A DNA stretch of 64,000 nucleotides from Octadecabacter antarcticus 307. GTDB lineage: Bacteria > Pseudomonadota > Alphaproteobacteria > Rhodobacterales > Rhodobacteraceae. The notes below the pieces were generated by a model, which saw only the letters and a list, made by a program, of their open reading frames with translations, ran no database searches and had not been told where the DNA came from. The stretch spans positions 4,516,501 to 4,580,500 of the forward strand of contig NC_020911.1 in assembly GCF_000155675.2 (NCBI RefSeq). The letters are read 5' to 3'. This document shows positions 25,534-35,551 of this stretch, one piece after another. Both the position numbers and the translations under genes were made by a program. Within the stretch, counting starts at the first letter, position 1. Each line of letters starts with the position of its first letter.

Positions 25534-25893
25534 TTAGCGAATGCGCAGCACCGCGTCATTGCCTTCACCTTTATCGACTGTAAACCGGATACGATTGCCA
25601 TTCACCTCGACCAACTGGCAATTGTAGTCAATCGCGGTGCCCGACCAGTTCATGTCGCGGCAGAAATATCCGTCTTCCCAGATCCATGACCCCGAAATGC
25701 CCCAGCCGATGGCACGGCCTGCGATGGTTCCATTAGCCGACACATTCAGTGTAAGCCCATAAATCGCAATCCTAAGGTCTTTTCCATCGACAGCGTTCAC
25801 AAATGTTTCGCGGTCGTTAATACGCTCGAACGCTTGGACACTTTCAGGCAGGGCCACACATAGGGTCAAAATTAATGCAAGGGCGCGAAACAT
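25534..25893 (-). CDS. Small secreted protein of unknown function next to dapB
   Basis: 119 residues from ATG 25893, with TAGGAGACTTGTT directly upstream. Signal peptide MFRALALILTLCVALPESVQA. The mature part of about 98 residues has an alternating strand pattern with GWGISGSWIWEDGYFCRDMNW and a second Cys in IDYNCQLVEVNG, suggesting a small disulfide-linked beta domain, and ends GEGNDAVLRIR. Proteins of this pattern occur in Rhodobacteraceae and in my recollection are sometimes labelled dihydrodipicolinate reductase, probably because of a neighbouring dapB; nothing in the sequence supports that activity. Confidence 0.75.
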   Translation of the reverse strand: MFRALALILTLCVALPESVQAFERINDRETFVNAVDGKDLRIAIYGLTLNVSANGTIAGRAIGWGISGSWIWEDGYFCRDMNWSGTAIDYNCQLVEVNGNRIRFTVDKGEGNDAVLRIR

Positions 25894-25947
25894 AACAAGT
25901 CTCCTAAACACAATCTATTACACTTACGCGCGAAGCTCTGAATCAGT

Positions 25948-26766
25948 TTAATCTTCGCTTAGACCCAGCACATCGAACATGGTGTAGGATCCGGGTTTTT
26001 GGGTCTGCCCCCAAATCGCGGCCTTCAGCGCACCACGGGCAAAAACAGCGCGATCCGTCGCAATATGCGTCAGCTTGATCCGCTCGCCGGCTGCGGCAAA
26101 CAACACATCATGTTCGCCCACAATGTCGCCGCCACGGATCGCTGTGAAACCAATATCGCCCCGCGTGCGCGCGCCTGTAATTCCGTCACGCCCAGAATCA
26201 CTGACGTCTTTCAGCACCACTCCACGCCCTTGGGCAGCCGCTTCGCCCAGCATCAACGCAGTACCAGATGGCGCATCGATCTTGTGGTGATGGTGTGCCT
26301 CGATGATCTCAATATCGAAATCCTCATCTAGCGCCGCAGCGACTTTCTTGGTCAACTGCACCAACAGGTTCACACCGAGCGACATATTCCCTGCCCGCAC
26401 AATCACCGCATGGCGTGCTGCCGCGTCGAGTTTTGCAATATCGCCTTCCGTCAAACCTGTCGTGCCAATCACATGCACGGCGCGGGCTTGCGCGGCCAGT
26501 TCGGCAAAGCCAATCGTTGCAGCAGGTGCCGTGAAATCAATAATCGCTTGCGCACTCGCAAATGATGTGACCGGATCATCACTGACACTTACGCCAATCG
26601 CGGCGCCGCCCATAGCAATACCAACGTCCTGACCGACCCAATCATGACCCACCCGTTCCAACACACCGATCAGCGTGCAGGCATCGGATGCCTGCACAGC
26701 ATTGATCAACATCTGCCCCATTCGGCCAGACCCACCTGTCACCACGATCCCCGGTAAATCCGTCAT
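25948..26766 (-). CDS. dapB: 4-hydroxy-tetrahydrodipicolinate reductase DapB
   Basis: 272 residues from ATG 26766 (AAAAGGATACGAAC upstream); the frame is open for 115 further codons that are antisense to rbfA and not real. NAD(P)-binding motif [10 protein letters not shown] at 10-18, GTTGLTEGD at about 101, the catalytic H158 and K162 in [15 protein letters not shown] and [10 protein letters not shown] near the end. Reduces HTPA to tetrahydrodipicolinate in lysine and diaminopimelate synthesis in the cytoplasm. It diverges from rbfA. Confidence 0.95.
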   Translation of the reverse strand: MTDLPGIVVTGGSGRMGQMLINAVQASDACTLIGVLERVGHDWVGQDVGIAMGGAAIGVSVSDDPVTSFASAQAIIDFTAPAATIGFAELAAQARAVHVIGTTGLTEGDIAKLDAAARHAVIVRAGNMSLGVNLLVQLTKKVAAALDEDFDIEIIEAHHHHKIDAPSGTALMLGEAAAQGRGVVLKDVSDSGRDGITGARTRGDIGFTAIRGGDIVGEHDVLFAAAGERIKLTHIATDRAVFARGALKAAIWGQTQKPGSYTMFDVLGLSED

Positions 26767-26847
26767 GTTCGTATCCTTTTGTAATTTGGCCGTAACATCC
26801 GCGTGGACCTGCTTGGCAATGCCACTCAATCCCCTTACATGGACGAC

Positions 26848-27276
26848 ATGGCAAAGAATAGATTTCAAGGCAAGGACGGTCCAACGACACGGCAATTGCG
26901 CGTGGGCGAATTGATCCGCCGTACAATGTCCGAACTTTTGCAGCGCGGAGAGGTCCACGACCCCGACTTGCAGCGTATGTCCATCACCGTCGGCGAAGTC
27001 CGCATGACGCCCGACCTTAGCATCGCGACATGTTTTGTGCTGCCGCTCGGCGGTAAAGACGCAGACGTGGCGATTGCGGCTTTGGCGCGCAACAAAGGCG
27101 AACTCAGACATCTCATATCGCGCGGCATGAAACTAAAGGTCACGCCAGACCTGCGGTTTCGCATCGACGATATGTACGACCGCATGGATGCCACCCGTGT
27201 GATGTTCGCCCAAGACCGCGTGGCAAAGGATGTGGCCGCTGAGCCTGAGAGCCCTGATTCTGAAGACACAGACTGA
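26848..27276 (+). CDS. rbfA: Ribosome-binding factor A
   Basis: 142 residues from ATG 26848 (ATG 26839, three codons upstream in the same frame, is possible). Single KH-like RbfA domain: [39 protein letters not shown] (the characteristic S/T-V-x-V-x-x-S-x-D-L region), [20 protein letters not shown], then a short acidic tail. Needed for maturation of the 30S subunit at low temperature. The TGA overlaps the next ATG by one base, and truB follows, an order common around the nusA-infB region, although those genes are not in this window. Confidence 0.94.
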   Translation: MAKNRFQGKDGPTTRQLRVGELIRRTMSELLQRGEVHDPDLQRMSITVGEVRMTPDLSIATCFVLPLGGKDADVAIAALARNKGELRHLISRGMKLKVTPDLRFRIDDMYDRMDATRVMFAQDRVAKDVAAEPESPDSEDTD

Positions 27277-27992
27277 TGCGTTGGCTGGTAGGTCTTTTCC
27301 TGCTGGCCCAAGGCGCAGGACTGCCCGCTGCAGCAGTGACCTGCGAAGACATCGACCATTTAGGCGCGTCCTATACTATCTGCGAAGTGACAGCCGACGA
27401 AGACCTGCAACTGTTCTTGCGCGACAGTGCTGGCGACATATTGGGCGGTTTTTCTGCTGTTGAAAACGACACGGGCCGCGAACTTGCGTTCGCGATGAAT
27501 GCTGGCATGTATCACCAAAACCGCGATCCGGTCGGGCATTACATCGAAGACGGCATACAAGAATCCCGCGTTATTTCGTCAGATGGCCCCGGAAATTTCG
27601 GCCTGCTGCCCAATGGCGTATTTTGCATCGCAGACACCCTGCGTGTCTTTGAAACCTTCGACTACCTAGATCGCCAACCCAACTGCACGCACGCCGTTCA
27701 ATCCGGCCCCATGTTGGTGATCGACAGCGCGCTGCACCCGCAATTCATCGCCAATGGAAAGTCCAAATTCATCCGCAATGGCGTTGGCACATCCAGCGAC
27801 GGCAGCCGCGCGGTGTTTGCGATCTCGAATAATGCCGTGAATTTCCACGATTTTGGCACGCTGTTCCGCGACCGCCTTTCGCTCCCCGATGCGCTATACT
27901 TCGATGGTAAGATAAGCAGGCTTTATGCTCCGTCCCTCAACCGCTCCGATTTCGGCTGGCAGCTTGGCTCGATCGTTGGCGTGCTCAACTGA
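27276..27992 (+). CDS. Phosphodiester glycosidase (NAGPA, DUF2233) family protein
   Basis: 238 residues with a signal peptide ([20 protein letters not shown]). The NAGPA domain fills the rest: LAFAMNAGMYHQ (the conserved N-G-x-Y core), GFGL-like region NFGLLPNGVFCI, AVQSGPMLV, RNGVGTSSDGSRAVFAIS, and DALYFDGKISRLYAPS. The family includes the enzyme that uncovers mannose-6-phosphate and bacterial cell-wall-associated relatives. Four Cys could form disulfides in the periplasm. Its placement between rbfA and truB, sharing one base with the rbfA stop, is an operon position without obvious functional link. Confidence 0.85.
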   Translation: MRWLVGLFLLAQGAGLPAAAVTCEDIDHLGASYTICEVTADEDLQLFLRDSAGDILGGFSAVENDTGRELAFAMNAGMYHQNRDPVGHYIEDGIQESRVISSDGPGNFGLLPNGVFCIADTLRVFETFDYLDRQPNCTHAVQSGPMLVIDSALHPQFIANGKSKFIRNGVGTSSDGSRAVFAISNNAVNFHDFGTLFRDRLSLPDALYFDGKISRLYAPSLNRSDFGWQLGSIVGVLN

Positions 27993-28056
27993 CCTGTGCT
28001 TGACGCGCCGCACGCAGCAGACTACCCCGCCAGCTTGATCGAACACCGGAGATTTC

Positions 28057-28962
28057 ATGGCACGCAAACGCAAAGGACGCGACCTACACGGGTGGCTTGT
28101 CGTGGACAAACCGGCGGGGATCACGTCGACATCAGTTGTCAACAAAGTAAAATGGGCGCTGGATGCGAAAAAGGCCGGTCATGCGGGCACCTTGGATCCT
28201 GACGCGACGGGCGTTTTGGCCGTAGCCTTGGGCGAGGCGACAAAAACTGTCCCCTACATCACCGACGCGCTAAAAGCCTACACATTCACCGTGCGTCTTG
28301 GGCAAAAAACCAACACCGACGACGCCGAAGGCGAAATTACCGCCCAAAGTGACACGCGCCCGACAGATGATGAAATCAAAGCCCAGCTCGCCCAATTTGT
28401 CGGCGACATCATGCAGACGCCGCCTCTTTTCTCAGCTGTCAAGATTGATGGTGAACGCGCCTACAAACGCGCCCGCGACGGTGAGGAATTCGAAATCGCA
28501 GCACGCCCCCTTTGGGTCGAAGAACTGTTGCTGACAGACCGACCTGACGTCGACCACGTCACGCTTGAAATGACCTGCGGCAAAGGCGGCTACGTACGCG
28601 CCATTGCCCGCGACCTAGGCGACGCCTTGGGTTGTTTTGGCCACGTGCGCGAATTGCGTCGTGTCTGGTCTGGCCCGTTTGATGCCAAAGACGGCGTCAC
28701 GCTGGACCAATTGGACACGCATGCGAAAACCGACGGGCTCGACCATCTGATCCTGCCCCTCGAAGCGGGCCTCACCGACCTGCCGCGCGTCCATTGCCCG
28801 GAATCGAGTGTCACCAAGCTGCGCAACGGCAACCCCGCGCTGGTCATGGGCGACGTGGAATACGGTGACGAGTGTTGGGCCGACCATTCAGGCCAAGCCA
28901 TCGCCGTCGGCATATTCAAATCCGGTGAACTTCACCCAACGCGGGTGTTCGTACGTTCTTAA
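28057..28962 (+). CDS. truB: tRNA pseudouridine(55) synthase TruB
   Basis: 301 residues from ATG 28057, after GGAGATTTC. The catalytic Asp48 lies in [21 protein letters not shown] at 18-24 and the Y in [10 protein letters not shown] are standard, followed by [20 protein letters not shown] and [16 protein letters not shown]. The C-terminal part has a PUA-like remnant. Forms pseudouridine 55 in the T loop of tRNAs. Belongs to the translation cluster rbfA-truB-rpsO-pnp. Confidence 0.96.
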   Translation: MARKRKGRDLHGWLVVDKPAGITSTSVVNKVKWALDAKKAGHAGTLDPDATGVLAVALGEATKTVPYITDALKAYTFTVRLGQKTNTDDAEGEITAQSDTRPTDDEIKAQLAQFVGDIMQTPPLFSAVKIDGERAYKRARDGEEFEIAARPLWVEELLLTDRPDVDHVTLEMTCGKGGYVRAIARDLGDALGCFGHVRELRRVWSGPFDAKDGVTLDQLDTHAKTDGLDHLILPLEAGLTDLPRVHCPESSVTKLRNGNPALVMGDVEYGDECWADHSGQAIAVGIFKSGELHPTRVFVRS

Positions 28963-29013
28963 TCGCTTCATCTTAGCTGAAAAATCTGCCCGAGAGGCCC
29001 TTCGATTACATGC

Positions 29014-29382
29014 TCACCGGTGCTTATCAATCAAGATCGGATTGCCGTCAGGGTCGATCACAACGGACGATCCGATTCCCGTATCTTCGCCGGCTTCTTG
29101 CGAAACCTCATACCCTGCGGCCTTCGCTTTTGCCTTGATGTCGCGGACATCGTCGAACGGATTTACCTCTTGTGCCGACTGGCCCCAGCCAGGATTAAAC
29201 GTCAGCATATTGCGCTCGAACATGCCTTGGAACAGGCCAACCAGTGTGTCGCCGTTTTTCATGATCGCATAATTGTGCTCGTCTGTGCCACCGAACCGCG
29301 TGAACCCAAGATCGCCGTAAAACGCAACTGATGTCGCAAGGTCTTTGACCGTCAAACTGATGGAAAATGCGCCAAGTGCCAT
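29014..29382 (-). CDS. VOC family (glyoxalase/extradiol-type) protein
   Basis: 122 residues from ATG 29382, with AAAGGATACGAC upstream. Single vicinal-oxygen-chelate domain of two beta-alpha-beta-beta-beta modules: FSISLTVKDLATSVAFYGDLGF at 5-26, LVGLFQGMFE, then VNPFDDVRDIKAKAKAAGYEV and a closing IDPDGNPILIDKHR. Of the usual metal ligands, none of the His is conserved at the first strand, so the activity cannot be inferred; many such proteins are of unknown function. Stands alone, divergent from the DUF1643 gene. Confidence 0.85.
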   Translation of the reverse strand: MALGAFSISLTVKDLATSVAFYGDLGFTRFGGTDEHNYAIMKNGDTLVGLFQGMFERNMLTFNPGWGQSAQEVNPFDDVRDIKAKAKAAGYEVSQEAGEDTGIGSSVVIDPDGNPILIDKHR

Positions 29383-29447
29383 GTCGTATCCTTTCTGACG
29401 TCCCCCAAGCTCTAGCACATTTTGCGCGACTTGGTCATAAGCCCATC

Positions 29448-29987
29448 ATGATCACCCGAACCCATACCAAAGGCGACGCGCTCTCCACGGCGGTCTACTC
29501 CGATTGCGAACGCTACCGCTATTCCCTGACGCGGGTCTGGGACAGCGCAGGCAGCACGGTTCAATTTGTCATGCTCAACCCGTCGACAGCCACCGAAATC
29601 CAAAATGACCCAACCGTGGAACGCTGCGAACGGCGCGCGCGCGCATTGGGGCATGGTGGCTTTCGTGTGACAAACATTTTTGCGTGGCGCGATACTGACC
29701 CACGAAAGATGCGCACGGCGATGGACCCGGTCGGCGATGAAAACGACGCCGCGATTGGTGGTGGCGCGGCATGGGCAGACGTCACGATTTGCGCGTGGGG
29801 GACCCATGGTGAACATCGTGATCGTGGCGCGTATGTCGAAGACCTTTTGCGCGCCAGTGGTGCAAAACTTCTGCACCTAGGGTTGACCAAGGCAGGACAC
29901 CCCAAACACCCCCTCTACATCGCCTATTCCCAACAACCAGAACTTTGGCGCACACCGCAGGGCCCGACGCCAGATGCCGTTTGTTAA
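29448..29987 (+). CDS. DUF1643 family protein
   Basis: 179 residues from ATG 29448. DUF1643 features: YRYSLTRVWDSAGSTVQFVM, the motif LNPSTATEIQNDPTVERC, GFRVTNIFAWRDTDPRKM, WGTHG at about 115, and the C-terminal LTKAGHPKHPLYIAYSQQPE. The family is widespread, often encoded near restriction or phage genes, and its biochemical role is not known. The ribosome binding site is weak. Divergent from the VOC gene, with 65 bases between the two starts. Confidence 0.85.
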   Translation: MITRTHTKGDALSTAVYSDCERYRYSLTRVWDSAGSTVQFVMLNPSTATEIQNDPTVERCERRARALGHGGFRVTNIFAWRDTDPRKMRTAMDPVGDENDAAIGGGAAWADVTICAWGTHGEHRDRGAYVEDLLRASGAKLLHLGLTKAGHPKHPLYIAYSQQPELWRTPQGPTPDAVC

Positions 29988-30111
29988 CCATCCATCCACT
30001 ATTTGACGATTTCATGGACACTTGGGCGTATAGTGGCGCAACGACAGGTTAGGCAGCCCAAGTGCGAATCCTCGACGGTCGCTGCTTGCCAATGATCAAA
30101 GGTGACACGTT

Positions 30112-31062
30112 ATGCTGGCTATTATTGGGCTGCTAGGCCTCGCCATTGCAGGAACCGCACTTGTCGGGCTCCCTGCGTTATCCGGCGAATCGGACAACGA
30201 CCCATTAGATGGCGCGGACGATGCAACGTCTGAAATAGCCGACGTTGGCGGCCTTTTTGATATGGATGAGGATGTCGAAAACCCGCCTGTTGATGATCTG
30301 ACGGTCACTGGCTTAACAGATCACACGAACGCATCAGAAGTATCCATCGAATTCGCCCTCACGGAATCACTTGAAGGCTATGGTGAATTCTTTGGCGACG
30401 ACGGGGATGATGTCGCAGAAGGTCAATCCGGCCATGACTACCTCGACGGACGTGGCGGCAATGATACGCTTTTGGGCGGTGAAGGTGATGACCATATCCA
30501 TGGTGGGGCTGGCGAAGACAGTTTGTCTGGCGATGATGGTGACGACCTCGTGTACGGCTACATCGGCGACGACGACTTGTCCGGTGGAACCGGCAACGAC
30601 ACACTGCATGGGGGTGACGGCGACGATGTTATCAATGGCGGATCGGACAGCGACGAACTTCTGGGCGGTTACGGCGATGACACCCTGATTGGTGGGGCTG
30701 GACGCGACAACATTCAGGGCAGCGAAGGTAACGATGTGCTTGATGGTGTGACCGGCGAAGATATCGCCAAAACGGACTACTTAAACGGCAGTGAGGGGCA
30801 AGACACACTCATCGGCAATGATGGTGACGTGATGTCAGGGGGCGCAGACGCCGACAGGTTTGAAATCACCGGCGGAACCGTTTTCATCATGGATTACGCC
30901 GACGACGACTTGCTGGTTCTAAACTACGAAGGCGACGTACCGGAACTCACAACGCAATTGACGTCGGATGGGACCATCTTGCTTGCGAATGGCGCACCTG
31001 TCGCATCCCTGTTTGGTGTGACGGCCTTTGACGCAAGCACGGTCCAATTGGTCCCAACCTAA
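30112..31062 (+). CDS. RTX-type calcium-binding repeat protein with N-terminal membrane anchor
   Basis: 316 residues. Starts with a hydrophobic segment (LAIIGLLGLAIAGTALVGLP), then an acidic linker. About 120-225 is a block of glycine- and aspartate-rich nonapeptides of the GGxGxDxLx type (for example GGNDTLLGGEGDDHIHGG), which form a calcium-filled beta roll. A C-terminal beta segment (FEITGGTVFIMDY) ends the protein. It lacks a clear type I secretion tail and any enzymatic domain, so the anchor may keep it on the membrane. The gene is alone, between the DUF1643 gene and rpsO. Confidence 0.85.
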   Translation: MLAIIGLLGLAIAGTALVGLPALSGESDNDPLDGADDATSEIADVGGLFDMDEDVENPPVDDLTVTGLTDHTNASEVSIEFALTESLEGYGEFFGDDGDDVAEGQSGHDYLDGRGGNDTLLGGEGDDHIHGGAGEDSLSGDDGDDLVYGYIGDDDLSGGTGNDTLHGGDGDDVINGGSDSDELLGGYGDDTLIGGAGRDNIQGSEGNDVLDGVTGEDIAKTDYLNGSEGQDTLIGNDGDVMSGGADADRFEITGGTVFIMDYADDDLLVLNYEGDVPELTTQLTSDGTILLANGAPVASLFGVTAFDASTVQLVPT

Positions 31063-31225
31063 TCCAATTTTCCAGACAGCACCGATCATTTTTTTTCTTT
31101 GCGTTTAGGGGGGAATCTTCTTATACGCGCGCATCTGGCTTGTTCATCAGGCTGGTTCACCCTCCATGGGCCCTGCTGGACGACATCCCGGCTTGCGCCA
31201 TCCACCCTTTAATAAGGAGACCCCG
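31063..31225. promoter_or_regulatory. Upstream region of rpsO
   Basis: 163 bases between the RTX gene and rpsO. It contains a T-rich tract (ATTTTTTTTCTTTG at about 31088-31101) that may end RTX transcription, and AAGGAGACCCCG just before the rpsO start. In enterobacteria S15 represses its own mRNA through a leader structure; no matching fold was identified here. Confidence 0.4.
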
Positions 31226-31495
31226 ATGTCGATTACTGTAGAAGACAAAACACGACTGATGAAGGAATTTGCAACCAAAGAAGGCGACACTGGTTCGCCC
31301 GAAGTTCAGGTTGCAGTCCTTACATCGCGCATCATGACCCTGACTGAGCACTTTAAGATCCACAAAAAAGACAACCACGGTCGCCGTGGCCTTCTTAAAA
31401 TGGTCGCTCTGCGTCGCAAATTGCTGGATTACACCAAAGGCAAAGACGAGGCTCGTTATCAGGACCTCATCAAGCGTTTGGGCATCCGCCGCTAA
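31226..31495 (+). CDS. rpsO: 30S ribosomal protein S15
   Basis: 89 residues from ATG 31226, after AAGGAGACCCCG. Typical S15: [17 protein letters not shown], THLxxHKKDxHxRRGL variant [20 protein letters not shown], then [20 protein letters not shown]. Binds the 16S rRNA central domain early in 30S assembly. pnp lies 1.75 kb downstream, separated by a noncoding stretch and a methyltransferase gene, whereas rpsO-pnp are adjacent in many bacteria. Confidence 0.97.
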   Translation: MSITVEDKTRLMKEFATKEGDTGSPEVQVAVLTSRIMTLTEHFKIHKKDNHGRRGLLKMVALRRKLLDYTKGKDEARYQDLIKRLGIRR

Positions 31496-31966
31496 ACTCA
31501 TACAAGACCTGCCGATGTCTCCGTTCAGGATTCGCTTTTAAGCGTAGTCCGTTCTGATTTGTTTCATTGGTATGGCGCTGTTGCTGTTTTATGTCCTCCG
31601 GTTCGCCGGGGGACATTTGATGTGCAACCTAGATGATCCTTACGTTCACCTGTCGCTGGCCGAAAATTTGCTGCGCGGACACTTCGGTGTAAATCTGAAT
31701 GAGGTCGCATCGCCCTCGTCCTAAATCCTGTGTTCGTTTCTTTTGGCTGGCGCGCTTGGCCTCGGCCGTGGTGATACTGCCCCACTTGTCCTGTGGGGGC
31801 TTGAGACAGAAACTGCACGCCATGCTTTATGAAGAAGAACTCTGCGAAGGCCTTCCCGATGCCAGCTCAATCGCCGATTTAGACTGCCCTGCGCAGTAGC
31901 GCTGCCTTTCCACGTTCCCATTTCAAGAGGTTCCAGTTTGCGCACCAGCCGTGTAACCCCCTCGAT
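31496..31966. other. 471-bp region without a confident gene
   Basis: Contains a strong hairpin at 31591-31616. A minus-strand open frame at 31629-31823 (64 codons, beginning MACSFCLKPPQDKWG) has a CxxC pair and a believable composition, but no good ribosome binding site and no family I recognise. Plus-strand frames in the interval look random. A small gene cannot be excluded. Confidence 0.4.
31591..31616. terminator. Hairpin downstream of rpsO
   Basis: ATGTCCTCCGG (31591-31601), TTCG loop, CCGGGGGACAT (31606-31616): an 11-bp stem with one wobble pair. Only a weak T tract follows (TTTGATG), so it may end rpsO transcription or protect the 3' end of the mRNA. Confidence 0.45.
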
Positions 31967-33058
31967 ATGGACATATTTCTTATCACTGCGCCCGGCCTTG
32001 AAAGTCTGCTTGCCGACGAAGCCCGTGAGCGTGGCTTCACCGTCATTGAAACCATCCCCGGTGGCGTGACGGTTACAGGCGATTGGCCAGACGTTTGGCG
32101 TGCGAACCTGACGTTGCGCGGCGCGACCCGTGTGCTGGCCCGCATCGGCGAATTTCGCGCAATGCACCTCGCGCAACTCGACAAACGGTCCAAGAAATTC
32201 CCGTGGGGTGACGTGATCCCGCAAGGCGCGACGGTCAAAGTCGAAGCGACGTGTCGCAAGTCTAAAATCTATCACGCAGGGGCCGCGCAACAGCGGGTTG
32301 AAGACGCGTTGAAAGACGTCGTCGGCGCGAACATTACCAAAACTGCGGACTTCAACATCCGTGTGCGGATCGAAGACGACCTTGTGACCTTCTCCCTCGA
32401 TACTTCGGGTGAATCTTTGCACAAGCGAGGCCACAAAGAGGCGGTGAACAAAGCCCCGATGCGTGAAACGCTGGCGTCGCTATTCCTGCGCGGATGCGGT
32501 TATGATGGCAATGAACCTGTCTATGATCCGATGTGCGGATCAGGCACGTTCCCGATTGAAGCCGCTGAAATTGCAATGGCAATGGATGCAGGGCGCAGTC
32601 GCGGGTTCGCGTTTCAAGACCTTGCCAGTTATGATGCAACAGCCTTCGATGCATTGCGCAGCGGGCCGAAAGATACACCGCATCGCTTTTATGGGACCGA
32701 CCGTGACGCAGGCGCCATTCGGATGTGCCAAGCCAACGCAGAACGCGCGGGCGTGACCGAACAGACCGACTTCCAGATGAAACCGATCAGCGATATCACC
32801 CCGCCCTGCAAAGACAATGGCCTCGTGATCGCCAATCCGCCCTACGGCGGACGCATCGGCAACAAAAAACCATTGTACGGGCTGTATGCGTCGCTTGGTG
32901 AACGTCTAAAAAAGGAATTCAAAGGTTGGCGGGTGGGCATTATCACATCCGAACAGAGCCTCGCAAAGGCAACTGGCCTGCCGTTTAAACCCGTCGGCCC
33001 AGTGGTCAACCACGGCGGCATCAAGATCAGGCTTTGGCAGACGGACCCACTGCACTGA
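31967..33058 (+). CDS. THUMP-domain RNA (guanine-N2) methyltransferase, RlmL-like
   Basis: 363 residues. N-terminal ferredoxin-like and THUMP regions (LITAPGLESLLADEARERGF; KVEATCRKSKIYHAGAAQQR), then a Rossmann methyltransferase domain: DPMCGSGTFPIEAAEIAM (SAM loop), YGTDRDAGAIRMCQANAERA, and the catalytic NPPYGGRIGNK of N6/N2-type RNA methyltransferases. Corresponds to the N-terminal half of E. coli RlmKL, which methylates G2445 of 23S rRNA; the exact target here is inferred. Lies between rpsO and pnp. Confidence 0.9.
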   Translation: MDIFLITAPGLESLLADEARERGFTVIETIPGGVTVTGDWPDVWRANLTLRGATRVLARIGEFRAMHLAQLDKRSKKFPWGDVIPQGATVKVEATCRKSKIYHAGAAQQRVEDALKDVVGANITKTADFNIRVRIEDDLVTFSLDTSGESLHKRGHKEAVNKAPMRETLASLFLRGCGYDGNEPVYDPMCGSGTFPIEAAEIAMAMDAGRSRGFAFQDLASYDATAFDALRSGPKDTPHRFYGTDRDAGAIRMCQANAERAGVTEQTDFQMKPISDITPPCKDNGLVIANPPYGGRIGNKKPLYGLYASLGERLKKEFKGWRVGIITSEQSLAKATGLPFKPVGPVVNHGGIKIRLWQTDPLH

Positions 33059-33245
33059 CGTTCGCAGCGACAACAATAACACAAGCCTTCCCAAACCCAT
33101 AAAACCCGTATAAACGCGCAACATCTGCAACGTGACGCTTATGACCCCGGCGTTCGCATATGGATATGGGGTCGGTGGCAATGGGGCCACCAATGCAACG
33201 GGGACTTGGGATATGCCCAAGATTGCCCCGACACAGGAAACATAG

Positions 33246-35378
33246 ATGTTTAAAGAAGTGAAAAAATCCATCCAGTGGGGCGAAGAAACGCTGACACTGG
33301 AAACTGGTAAGGTCGCACGTCAGGCAGACGGCACCGTCATCGCCACCTACGGCGAAACCACCGTTATGGCCAACGTGACGTTCGCCAAAAAGCAAAAGCC
33401 GGGGCAGGATTTCTTTCCGCTGACCGTGCACTACGGTGAAAAATATTATGCCGCCGGTAAAGTCCCGGGCGGTTTCTTCAAACGCGAGGCGCGCCCGACT
33501 GAGAAAGAGACGCTCACAAGCCGTCTTATCGACCGTCCGATCCGCCCACTGTTCGTCGAAGGCTTCAAGAACGAGGTCCTGGTGATCTGTACCGTTCTGT
33601 CCCACGATCTGGTCAACGATCCCGACATGGTTGCGATGATTGCAGCCTCCGCTGCGCTGACGATTTCCGGCGCGCCGTTCATGGGCCCAATTGCTGCTTG
33701 CCGTGTTGGTTTTGAAGGTGGCGATTACATCCTGAACCCGGAAATGGACGACATGCACAAGCTGCGTGAAAACCCTGATCAGCGTTTGGACCTTGTTGTT
33801 GCAGGCACCAAAGACGCCGTGATGATGGTTGAGTCAGAAGCATACGAGCTGTCTGAAGAAGAAATGCTTGGCGCTGTTGAATTTGCCCATGCGCAAATCC
33901 AGCCCGTCATCGACATGATCGTCGATCTGGCCGAAGACGCCGCCAAGGCACCGTTCGATTTCCAAGCGCCTGACTATTCCGGCCTGTCTAAGGCTGTTGC
34001 CAAGGCTGGCGAAAAGCAAATGCGCAAAGCCTTTGCAATCGGTGACAAGCAGGAACGCACAACGGCCGTCAACGACGCCCGCGACGCAATCAAAGCTGCG
34101 CTCAGCGAAGAGCAGCTTAGCGATGAGAACCTCGGTTCCGCGCTTAAGAAACTCGAAGCCTCCATTCTGCGCGGCGACGTTGTTAAAACTGGTAAGCGGA
34201 TCGACGGTCGTAAGACTGACGAAATCCGTGACATCGTATCCGAGACTGGCATTCTGCCACGGACCCACGGTTCTGCCTTGTTCACACGCGGCGAAACCCA
34301 AGGTTTGGTTGTGACCACACTGGGCACCGGCGACGACGAACAGATGATCGACAGCCTGTCTGGCATGTATAAGTCGAATTTCATGCTGCACTACAACTTC
34401 CCCCCATACTCGGTTGGTGAAGTCGGTCGTTTCGGTTTCACGGGTCGTCGTGAAATCGGCCACGGTAAACTCGCATGGCGCGCGCTTCAGGCAGTTCTGC
34501 CAGCAGCCACGGATTTCCCTTATACAATTCGTGTTGTGTCTGAGATCACCGAGTCCAACGGCTCGTCCTCCATGGCGTCGGTATGTGGTGGCTCCTTGTC
34601 CATGATGGACGCTGGTGTTCCACTTAAGGCGCCAGTTGCTGGTGTTGCGATGGGCCTCATCATGCAGGACGACGGCTCATACGCCATTCTGTCTGATATT
34701 TTGGGTGACGAAGACCACCTCGGTGATATGGACTTCAAGGTTGCTGGTACAGAAGCAGGCATTACGTCCTTGCAGATGGACATCAAGATCGCAGGCATCA
34801 CGCCCGCCATCATGAAAGAAGCACTCGCACAGGCCAAAGTCGGCCGGGTTCACATCCTTGGTGAGATGAACAAAGCGCTGTCCTCGGCTTCCGAATTCTC
34901 CGAGCACGCACCACGCATCGAAACGATGCAGATTCCAGTGGATAAAATCCGCGAAGTCATCGGTTCCGGCGGTAAAGTCATCCGCGAGATCGTCGAAATG
35001 TCCGGCGCCAAGGTCGATATCAACGACGAAGGCATCATCAAGATCGCGTCGCCAAACGGCGAAGCCATCAAGAAGGCCTACGACATGATCTGGTCCATCG
35101 TAGCCGAACCAGAAGAGGGCATGGTCTACACCGGTACAGTCGTCAAAATCGTCGACTTCGGTGCATTCGTGAACTTCTTCGGTAAGAAAGACGGCCTCGT
35201 GCATGTCAGTCAGATCGAAAACCGCCGATTGAACCACCCGTCTGACGTTCTGAAAGAAGGCCAGGAAGTAAAAGTTAAGCTTCTGGGCTTTGACGATCGC
35301 GGCAAGGTTCGCCTGTCGATGAAAGTCGTCGATCAGGTCACTGGCGAAGAAGTCAAAGAAGACGCCAAGGAAGACTAA
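33246..35378 (+). CDS. pnp: Polyribonucleotide nucleotidyltransferase (PNPase)
   Basis: 710 residues, full length. Two RNase PH-like cores: the first with [20 protein letters not shown] and [11 protein letters not shown] then [11 protein letters not shown], the second with [30 protein letters not shown] and the [16 protein letters not shown] catalytic region. KH domain ([18 protein letters not shown]) and S1 domain ([20 protein letters not shown]) close the protein. Degrades RNA 3' to 5' with phosphate and makes 3' tails. The 187 bases upstream carry GACACAGGAAACATAG as ribosome binding site; a strong terminator follows the stop. Confidence 0.97.
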   Translation: MFKEVKKSIQWGEETLTLETGKVARQADGTVIATYGETTVMANVTFAKKQKPGQDFFPLTVHYGEKYYAAGKVPGGFFKREARPTEKETLTSRLIDRPIRPLFVEGFKNEVLVICTVLSHDLVNDPDMVAMIAASAALTISGAPFMGPIAACRVGFEGGDYILNPEMDDMHKLRENPDQRLDLVVAGTKDAVMMVESEAYELSEEEMLGAVEFAHAQIQPVIDMIVDLAEDAAKAPFDFQAPDYSGLSKAVAKAGEKQMRKAFAIGDKQERTTAVNDARDAIKAALSEEQLSDENLGSALKKLEASILRGDVVKTGKRIDGRKTDEIRDIVSETGILPRTHGSALFTRGETQGLVVTTLGTGDDEQMIDSLSGMYKSNFMLHYNFPPYSVGEVGRFGFTGRREIGHGKLAWRALQAVLPAATDFPYTIRVVSEITESNGSSSMASVCGGSLSMMDAGVPLKAPVAGVAMGLIMQDDGSYAILSDILGDEDHLGDMDFKVAGTEAGITSLQMDIKIAGITPAIMKEALAQAKVGRVHILGEMNKALSSASEFSEHAPRIETMQIPVDKIREVIGSGGKVIREIVEMSGAKVDINDEGIIKIASPNGEAIKKAYDMIWSIVAEPEEGMVYTGTVVKIVDFGAFVNFFGKKDGLVHVSQIENRRLNHPSDVLKEGQEVKVKLLGFDDRGKVRLSMKVVDQVTGEEVKEDAKED

Positions 35379-35395
35379 GGTCTTTAGGTTTTTCG

Positions 35396-35429
35396 AAAAG
35401 GGCCCCAATGGAAACATCGGGGCCCTTTT
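35396..35429 (+). terminator. Intrinsic terminator of pnp
   Basis: AAAAGGGCCCC (35396-35406) pairs with GGGGCCCTTTT (35419-35429). An ATG/CAT extension is closed by a GAAA tetraloop, with one A-C mismatch between the two helices. The A-run at the left makes it usable on both strands. Confidence 0.85.
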
Positions 35430-35551
35430 GTATTTGCGGGATCGATGTCACAGGTAAGGGAACCCTGACCTCTTTGTGATGCGCGAAACCTTGCCCAAAG
35501 GGCGCAATGCAGGGCATACCTCCGAAGATTAGACGCAGACTGAGGATTCCA

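Noticed and set aside
26767..27111. Long N-terminal extension of dapB
   Set aside because: The added 115 codons are antisense to rbfA, and a good ribosome binding site precedes the internal ATG at 26766.
30470..30750. Repetitive GGN-GAT-GAT DNA that could be taken for a tandem or CRISPR-like repeat
   Set aside because: It is the coding sequence of calcium-binding RTX nonapeptides; period and codons follow the protein repeat, with no spacers.
33027..33758. 243-codon minus-strand frame opposite the start of pnp
   Set aside because: Covers the conserved N-terminal PNPase core in the wrong direction and has no plausible start signal.
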